Shown here: positions 56,949-64,000 of the stretch, piece by piece | Layout of the letters: the number at the start of each line of letters is the position of its first letter | How positions within the stretch are numbered: the stretch's first letter is position 1 | Origin: Ceratopteris richardii | Taxonomy: Eukaryota > Streptophyta > Polypodiopsida > Polypodiales > Pteridaceae | DNA length: 64,000 bases | Reading direction: 5' to 3' | Assembly: GCA_020310875.1 (NCBI GenBank) | Contig: CM035412.1 | Location: forward strand, 131,212,874 to 131,276,873 | Notes under the pieces: generated by a model | Seen by the model: the letters and a program-made list of their open reading frames with translations, nothing else | What the model was told of the DNA's origin: nothing | Databases searched by the model: none | Translations under genes and position numbers: made by a program

Positions 56949-58735
56949 GACCTCACCTTAGAAGAGCTACTCAAAGTAAGGCCAGAGCTATGGAAACATG
57001 TAGCCAAACAAGTACCTGAAATAGCCAAACCTCGTTCCCAGGTAGGATCCCAGAGAACAATGCCAGAAATACCATTGGACAAGATAGGAGACATGAGTGA
57101 GGGCGAAGAGGGAAACACATATCTTCCTATCACCCATCAAGGATACACCACCAAGGCCATTCTAGACTCAAGCGCATGTGTTGCAATTGCTACCACTTCC
57201 CTATGGAAGCGTTGGGGCAAGCCAGCACTCAGGCCCATGAGGATGAAATTGCAGATGGCCGTAGACCCTGACATATGCTCACACACTATTCCCATGACCT
57301 CAGATGCCAGACCCTCTAAACAAAAGCGATATACATACAATGACAACTATGCCGCCAAGATCAAAGAAGAGATAGATCGCTTGGTTGAAGATGGGTTTAT
57401 CTATGAAATTGAGCACACTGAATGGGTATCCCCCATTGTAGTGGTGCCCAAGAAGAATGGAAAACTACGTGTGTGCATTAACTTGAAGAAGGTTAACGCA
57501 GCCACAATCAGAGATAGTTATCCGCTTCACATCACTGAGCATATGTTAGAAAGGGTAGCAGGCAAGGAAGTGTATAGCTTCCTAGATGGGTTCTCTGGCT
57601 ACAATCAAGTAGCCATTGCACCAGAAGATTAGCATAAGATGGCTTTTGCCATAGAGTGGGGCATATTTGCTTTTCGGGTAATGCCATTTGGGCTTACCAA
57701 TGCTCCTGCAACCTTCCAAAGATTGATGTGCCATGTGTTTAAAGAATTCTTGAGGAGAAATTTGGAAGTCTATGTTGATGATCTTTGTGCTCATTCCAAC
57801 ATTAGACAGACCCATATACCCAAACTCAGGCAAATCTTTGATAAATGTAGAGAATATCAAGTCTGCTTGAACCCAGAAAAGTGTGTTTTCATGGTCAGGC
57901 AAGGCAAGATTCTAGGACACATAGTGTCAAAGAACGGCATATCCACTGATGAAGAGAAAGTGAGAGCCATCGCAGAACTGCCTAAGCCAAGGAATGTCAA
58001 GGAAGTGCAAGCTTTCATGGGGCATTGTGGTTACTACCGACGTTTTATACACATGTATGCTATCATTGTGAAGCCTCTATACGGACTTTTGATCAATTTT
58101 GAGTGGACTGATGAATGTGAGAACTCCTTCAATGAGCTTAAACGACGATTGTGTTCAGCACCTATCTTGACCACACCAGATTGGAACAAACCCTTTCATG
58201 TTCATGTGGATGCCTCCAATTATGCTATTGGATGTGTACTTGCACAACCTACTGGTGAGGGTAATATGGATCTTCCAATTGCCTATGCCAGTAGACAATT
58301 GAATGTAGCTAAACGAAATTATACCATCATTGAACGAGAAGGATTAGGCATGGTGTATGCGGTTAAAAAGTTTAGACACTATTTGCTTGCAAACAAGTTT
58401 AAATTTTTTACTGATCACCAAGCTCTACTGTACCTGGTAAACAAGCCATGCAATACAGGCAGATTAGTAAGATGGTTTCTCATACTAATGGAATATGACT
58501 TTGAGGTAGTGGTGAGGAAAGGCAAGACCCACCTGAGAGCAGATCATCTCTCAAGGCTCACATCAGGAGAGGCTCCACAAGGAGTGTCAGATGATTTACA
58601 TGATGCTTACTTGTTTAATTTGGAAGTTGTACCTCAGTGGGCTAAGCCATTAGTGCCAGTATTGACATACGGGCCTAATCACCCGGTAATACACACAGAA
58701 GATAGAGAGATAGTAAAGCTCAAAAGTATCATATC
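56949..58735 (+). pseudogene. Element F pol part 1: deleted PR1, RT and RNase H
   Basis: The frame continues directly from gag. PR1 is only a stub: AILDSSACVAIA (Asp-Ser-Ser instead of Asp-Ser-Gly, about 57165), LRPMRMKLQMA, then at 57257 the sequence jumps in frame to VDPDICSHTIPM, the start of RT. About 355 codons present in B1 are missing. RT: WVSPIVVVPKKNGKLRVC (about 57425-57475), DGFSGYNQ, a TAG at 57630 (CAG in B1), MPFGLTNAPATFQRLM, VYVDDL (about 57770), GHIVSKNG. RNase H: HVDASNYAIGCVLAQP (about 58200), EREGLGMVYAVKKFRHYL, DHQALLYLVNKP, RKGKTHLRADHLSR (about 58515-58555). Confidence 0.9.
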
Positions 58736-60234
58736 TTGGCAGGAAGTATGTATAAACATACGGAGCAAGGAGTATTAGCCTGTTGTGTGGAAGACGACGA
58801 GTACGCTAAATGGTTGCAATTAGCACATGTAGGTGCATTAGAGCAACACTACTCAAAACAACGAACCCTACAGACACTAAGGAGACTAGGAGTGCATTGG
58901 CCAACTATGGAAGTTGATGTCCATAAGCTGTGCAAGGAATGCCCGATCTGCTGCACTAAACCACCTGTGGAACATGCCACTCTTTATCAAGTGTCCATAG
59001 TGCCAAATTGGAGTGAACCACTAGTAGCTTTCCTGAGGACGAAAACATTCCCTCAAGATATGACCCTGGCTAGGAGAAGAAGTTTGGAACAAGAAGCCCT
59101 AGACTACTCACTCATTGGAGATAACTTATACAAGCACGGTAAGGATGGTTACCTAAGATTGTGTGTCCATGAGAGCGAATACCTCAAGATATTAGAGACT
59201 GCTCACCAAGGTGTAGCAGGAGGACACTTCGGTCCAGATCGGGTGATCAAGGCAATACTATTTGCAGGATTTTGGTGGCCCACCCTTCACAGGGATGCAC
59301 ATACCTACGTGAAGAGGTGTGAGGTTTGTCAGCGGACTCAGTATCCTATACGCAAGGATGAGATGTCATTGAAACCTATGATGGGTGGACGTGCATTCTC
59401 TAAGTGGGGAATAGACTTTGTTGGTCCTATTAATCCCCCAGCTAAGGGTTCACATACTGAGTATATCATTGTGGCCACAGACTATCTAACCAAGTGGGTA
59501 GAAGTGAAAGCCACAACGAAGAACGATACACAGACCACTACTAAGTTCTTATTTGAGAATGTGTTCACCATATACGGGCTACCTATAGAGCTAGTCAGTG
59601 ATAGAGGCACTCACTTCTTGAATGAAGTTATTGAAAATCTTCTCCAAGGGTTCTTGGTAGTACACAAGAAATCTGCCCCCTATCAACCACAAGCTAATGG
59701 ACAAGCTGAAAGCACAAATAAGATTCTGTGCAATGTGCTCACTAAATTAGTGGATAATAAACACTCTGATTGGGACAAACAGCTACACCACGCTGTTTGG
59801 GCATACCGAGTTGCCTATAAAACGGTACTCCAAGCCACTCCCTTTCAAATGGTATTCGGCCAAAATGCAGTGCTACCATTGGATTTTTTGATACCTACAT
59901 TGAAAGTAGCACAAGAGCATGAGTGGACAGGGCATGAGCTCTCCTCTAGAATCTTTGATCTTGAACGATTAGGTGAAACACGATTGAGAGCGGCAGTAGG
60001 AATATACGTAGCCAAGAAGAGGCAAAAAACATATTTTGACGCACATGTGAAGGATAAGGGTTTAAAAGCACGAGACCTAGTTTTGGTCTACACCTTGAAG
60101 CAACATGCACGGAAATTAGAGAAGAGAGGCTATGGACCTATGATAATCAATAGATCTCCACAAGTGGAGCGGTACAATTAGCCACTCTAGAAGGCGATGT
60201 TCTCCCTAGCTACATAAGCGGATGCAGAGTCAAG
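58736..60234 (+). pseudogene. Element F pol part 2: integrase with two zinc-binding modules
   Basis: A one-base frameshift at about 58740 precedes a clean frame to 60181. Two HHCC modules stand in tandem: HVGALEQHYSKQ ... LCKECPICC (58829-58965) and HQGVAGGHFGPD ... YVKRCEVCQR (59205-59335), each preceded by a similar PQWAKPLV or PNWSEPLV block. Then the core: SKWGIDFVGPI (about 59400), ATDYLTKWVE, SDRGTHF (about 59598) and PQANGQAESTNK with the catalytic Glu (about 59705). The C-terminal helical and SH3-like part (PFQMVFGQNAVLPLDFL, KRQKTYFDAHV) follows. A frameshift at about 60160 leads into SGAVQLATLEGD, the usual tail, and into PR2. B1 has one HHCC module only. Confidence 0.9.
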
Positions 60235-61260
60235 TTATATCAAGAACCCCTGACTGAAGAGATGCTAAATCGACTCAACATTGCCAAGAAACGCAAGGAA
60301 GAAGAAAAGCGAATTCGAGAGAAAGCACAGGCAGAAGCTTTAGAACGCATCCGACGAATGAAATTGAGAAGAAAAGGTAGAGATCAACCCATGCCTGACT
60401 CTCAAGAAGTTTTAGGTTATCACATGGCCATGTGCGAGGCCTCAGGTGAACGGACCCACAGGATAGTTGATCGTCGACCTTTTGTGACCCTAGAAGTAGG
60501 ACAAGGAGAGAGTGCAAGGACATTGAGAGCTTTAATTGATTCAGGAGCAGCCACTAGTGCAGTTCGGCTCTCTTACTGCCAAAAATTGGAATTGAGGGTC
60601 AAACCTATTGAGGCATATCTCATAGGGCTGGGAGGAGTTGAAACCCCTTGCATGGGAGAGGTGGAACTTCCCCTCTACCTTCAAGAGGTCCTCTTACCAG
60701 CAAAAGTGCTAGTATGTGAAGACGAGGATCTTACCGAACCTCTTGTTTTGGGCCAAGACTGGATCTATGATCACGCAGTCAACCTCAACCTAAGAAGTGG
60801 ACTTCTTTAGGCTTGGGCAGGCCAAAGCCGTCTTACGATTGAATTAGAAAATCAAGCACTCAAACCATTAGAACAGGCACCAACTCCTGGTCCCTCCAGG
60901 AACCCACATGAAGATAACAATGCTGTTCTTGTCCAAAGTTCTATGGTGCAGAAGATTGTCACTCTTGACGAAGGAACAGAAGTCAATGAGGAGTTCCCAT
61001 TTGTTCCAAAGAAGATTCGAGACAGGCAGGCTGAGCAACACACGACACTAAGGAGACCGATGATCAAGAAGCATGTGCACCAACTTGGGCAATATGAAGT
61101 ACCTCGTGGCATGAAGCAGATCTGGGTACGCAAGGGGGGCAAAACCACGACTCCAGAGACAGGTTCTCAGAAAAGCATCAAGCGAGCCACACCATCAAGG
61201 ACTAAAACAAAGGAGTTCCCTAGGCAACACTCTAGACACCCTTTCTATTTGGGTCCCTAA
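60235..61260 (+). pseudogene. Element F second aspartic protease (PR2) fused behind integrase
   Basis: The frame runs from the integrase tail through a Lys/Arg/Glu-rich helix (NIAKKRKEEEKRIREKAQ, about 60280-60330) into a retropepsin-like domain: RPFVTLEVGQGE, ALIDSGAATSAVRLS (about 60530-60570, D-S-G), LIGLGGVETPCMGEV (flap region, about 60620-60660), VLVCEDEDLTEPLVLGQDWI (about 60707-60765). This is the order expected of a retropepsin. A TAG at 60808 ends the frame; in the same frame a Lys-rich tail runs on to 61260 with QIWVRKGGK. B1 has the same domain in the same place, so this is a design feature of the family. Host-type retropepsin genes are an alternative source. No start of its own is evident, so it was probably released from Pol. 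Confidence 0.82.
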
Positions 61261-61590
61261 GCGGTCAATGAAGGCTATCCCCACTGCTAGATAGATGTGG
61301 GTGCCCAAGGCCTGCTTACGAGCTCAAATAGCTTCACCTCCAGTCACTAGCATAAATCAACACTCACTAGTACTCTTGGTAAACAGTTCAGGAAAGATAC
61401 CTACACCTCACACTATTACACCTTTGGTCAAACCTAGAAATGTCTGGAAATGGGTGCCCAAAAGGTCCCAAATCCAACACAATCTAGTTCATAAATCTTT
61501 ACCTGTCATTAGCTCTAAGAGCTACAAATCCTCAATCAAAGTTTGGAGACTTAAACCCTGTATCAAACCCCCTGACCCAATTTTGTAAAT
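61200..61590 (+). other. WVPK-motif spacer of element F
   Basis: One frame has IWVPKRS (about 61245), a TAG at 61292, MWVPKACLRAQ (61295) and VWKWVPKRSQ (about 61440-61470), and runs to 61588. IWVRKGGK lies just upstream in another frame. The repeated WVPK(R/A) is kept in element E. The function is unknown. Confidence 0.6.
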
Positions 61591-61819
61591 CCATCCACTC
61601 TGATGTAGGTGCATTCTCAGTACATTGCATATCCAAAGTATGCACCTAGGATGACACTAACCATTAACCAATACTCCAATCTATCACAAACACTTCACCT
61701 CTAACCACTAACCATCTGGATTGTCATGTTAGTATTGTGGAGGGAACACCATTACATACTGTTTCCCATGCAGCACTAATGTGCCCTTCTTCTTATAGCA
61801 AATAAGCATCAGAAGTCTC

Positions 61820-64000
61820 ATGGAAGCAGCAGCAGGCACGAGCTCCCAGGCAGGCACGAGTACTCAAATGAATTGGGATACCATGCCAGTGGAGGTCCCA
61901 CTGACAGTGAGGCCTGAAGAGTTTCTGAATGTGCGAAGAATTCCCATCTCGGATCCACCAAGTGGCCTAATAGAAAGAGTGAAAGGACATTCTCATTGGT
62001 TCAATGAGATACCAGGAGATTTGGGAGATGCGGACCACATCTGGGAGTCCAAGTTGGAATTCGGAGGAGTTTGGTGGACCTTTGAGTTCTTCACGTGAGA
62101 ATTTGAAGCATTACAAAATGTAGCTTCTCTTTAAGATATCTGACAGAAGGCGGGGTTACAGGATTATTTTAGTGCATCTCTGCCTAAACCTGATTTCCTT
62201 AGGTGCTATTACTTGATTGCCACTTTGAAAGTGACAGGAGACAAAGATCAGTCAGGCACATTCGTGGTGCCCTCTCTATCCAACCAAGAGGAAATGAAAA
62301 AGTTTGAGCTGAACATAACTTTAATCCGAGAAGCCCTTCAGATGTACGGCACCCATGTACCCTTCGATCGAGATCCTTTGATACCGGAGTCTATGAAGAA
62401 CAGTAAACTCAAGAAGTTGAAAGAGATGTGTGCTCTCACCCCAAACATCACCATACCACTGTGAATGTGCCTTCAACACTTCGCATTTCCGGCTCAAGAT
62501 CGCTTCACTCAGCCTCATAAAAAGATTTGGTACAGGTTATACCTAGCCGAGACAGGGAGCTTGCCTATTAAGATGCCAGTGTGGATCCTGGACCAATTAT
62601 ATGAAGCAGGAAAACGAGGAGTAAGGAAGCCCACTTTGCATGGTTGTTGTGCCATTACAAGGATTATATACAGATGCCTCGCCTATGACGTGCCGATTGC
62701 ACGGGCGCTTAAATACTTCCAGCTACAATTTTTCCAGGGGCGAAGACCAGGGGTTCAACCAACAAAAAGAATGGGTGGATCACTTTCACATGTTCTAATT
62801 CCTCGTGAGTCCACCACAGAAATCTCCCTTGGAGAAGAAGCCCAAGTAGCCCCATTCACAATCCATCTCCAACGACCACAATCAGAGGGCGTGGTGCAAC
62901 CCACTCCATCCGCCCCTCCACTACCCTCAGATGTTGAGCTTGCATCCATGGCTACATTGGGAGAGGATACATCCTTCGACTTTGAGAGATTTTTGCAAAC
63001 AACACAGTTATCTGAGAGTGACTTCTTCTCAGACACCGACGGCCCTAGATCATCATCCCAGAGAGGACAACCACATGGTGAGGCACGAAGAGTACATTGG
63101 GAAGATGAGGCACAACATACTCACGCTGAAGGCACACATGATCAAGAAGAAGCACAGGGAAATGAATCAGAGGAGAGTGAGGAGGAAGCCCCTGCTTACA
63201 CTGCACAACTTAAACGGCTCTACAAAACAATCAAGCAAGTACAAAAAAGGCATAAGTTGTCAGAAGAGGCAAATAGAGCACTGGTGAACCAGATGCTGCA
63301 AGCGGAGAATGTAGACCCTCATTTTGTAGAATCATTGAATCTTGTGGCAGATACCTGTGGAATAGTGGAAGCCATGCGGACCATGGTATATCGCACCACC
63401 CCTCAATATGACCAACGAGGGATTGATAAGCGACCATGCAGGGGAAAAATGATTCAGATGGAAGTCTCTACCTCACTCCTTACTAGTGCTCAGGAAGATG
63501 TGCACATGACCAACCCCACTAACACTGATGCACACGATGTCAGCACACAGATACCATCTCCCCCATCATCTCCCACCCAACCCACCGAACCCCTCGCCTC
63601 TAGCATCACTGAACAACCCACAGCCATCCTTACGGAACCTATGCCGCACACCACCATTATGCCATCCTTACCTATCCCAACCTCTATCATTGCTTGCCCA
63701 TTTTTCGAACCTGATTTAGGTCATCCCGCCACCCATCAAACCATATTAGGACACCCATCTTATCAACCAGCTCTTGGACAGCCACATCTCCCTACCCCAA
63801 CACTAACACACCCATTTCCCTTCACCACTACATTTCCGACTTACCAACCCCTACCCACTGTGCCCCTCTTAACCCCCTCAGAACCAACACAAACCGCCCT
63901 GCCTCCATTCTTGGCAAACCTTGTAAATATAGTTCAACAAATTGAAAATCATAATAGAAAGTCCCTTTCCCATCCCACCTCCCCCACGTTCACGACCACC
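61820..64000 (+). pseudogene. Element F ORF3, N-terminal 727 codons (runs off the edge)
   Basis: ATG 61820 opens MEAAAGTSSQ. The same frame can be followed to the last base, broken by four stops: 62096-62098 TGA, 62132-62134 TAA, 62141-62143 TGA, 62462-62464 TGA. From 62465 it is open for 512 codons to the edge. It matches E ORF3: HSHWFNEIPGDLGDADHIWESK, PSLSNQEEMKKFEL, DPLIPESMKNSKLKKLKEMCALTPN, HGCCAITRIIYRCLAYDVP (about 62640-62700), FDFERFLQTTQLSESDF, EEAPAYTAQLKRLY, and a Pro-rich part from 63540 on. The stops are at other places than in E, so the two copies decayed separately from an intact ORF. Not a known domain to me; an Athila-type env-like or plant-transposon-type protein is possible. 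Confidence 0.82.

Larger units (their letters stand above)
51256..64000 (+). mobile_element. Gypsy element F (Athila/Tat-like), runs off the right edge
   Basis: This is the best-preserved member of the family: LTR, PBS, leader array, gag (53442), pol (57000-60234), PR2 (to 60810), WVPK tail, and ORF3 (61820 to the edge). The exact left border is uncertain because the LTR start is not conserved with P and E; homology to E ends near 51255 and the LTR is recognisable from 51261. The 3' LTR is outside, so completeness and age cannot be judged. The coding region has three stops and two frameshifts in more than 7 kb up to the end of PR2. Confidence 0.85.

Overview
The window is plant nuclear DNA, almost certainly from a seed plant with a large, repeat-rich genome. 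Everything recognisable in it is LTR retrotransposon. No host gene, tRNA, rRNA or CRISPR array could be supported. Plant origin is argued by a Copia element primed by initiator-Met tRNA, by Athila/Tat-type primer sites (TGGCGCCGTTGCCGGGGA), by an LTR full of WRKY-type W-boxes, and by the density of decayed nested elements. I cannot name the species.

Region 1 (1-19169) is a three-layer nest that can be resolved to the base. A Copia element on the + strand (A, cut by the window edge) is split at codon precision by a Ty3/Gypsy element (G1, 819-16710, target duplication CCACT). G1's integrase is split in turn by a minus-strand Copia element (N, 7045-13852, target duplication ATGGG). N keeps both LTRs, primer site, polypurine tract and a reading frame broken by only one stop and one frameshift. 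LTR divergence, counted by eye, is about 1.3% for N and 3% for G1, which fits the nesting order.

Region 2 (19170-41070) starts with 2.8 kb of mostly blank sequence holding one Gypsy RT scrap. Next is a second, older copy of Copia A (B, 21985-23648 and 34214-35775), split by a minus-strand Athila/Tat-like Gypsy (B1, 23649-34213). Then come a gag plus leader relic, a blank stretch, and a pair of diverged 0.9 kb direct repeats around a minus-strand Copia scrap.

Region 3 (41080-64000) is a ladder of Gypsy elements from the same family as B1, in alternating orientation: a minus relic (D), a plus deletion derivative (P), a minus element (E) of which only the 3' half is seen, and a plus element (F) that runs off the right edge. 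F and E together show the family's plan: LTR, PBS, an array of short palindromic repeats in the leader, a very large gag (about 1,170 codons), pol (protease, RT, RNase H, integrase), a second aspartic-protease domain fused behind the integrase, a WVPK-motif tail, and a large third ORF (ORF3) of about 1,390 codons with a coiled coil.

The best candidates for something undescribed are in this Gypsy family: the second retropepsin at the end of pol, a tandem duplication of the integrase zinc-binding module in F, ORF3, and leader arrays whose architecture is kept while their sequence is replaced between elements. All coding regions here are broken. Most stops look like C-to-T decay of methylated DNA, so what can be read is the ancestral protein design, not active genes.
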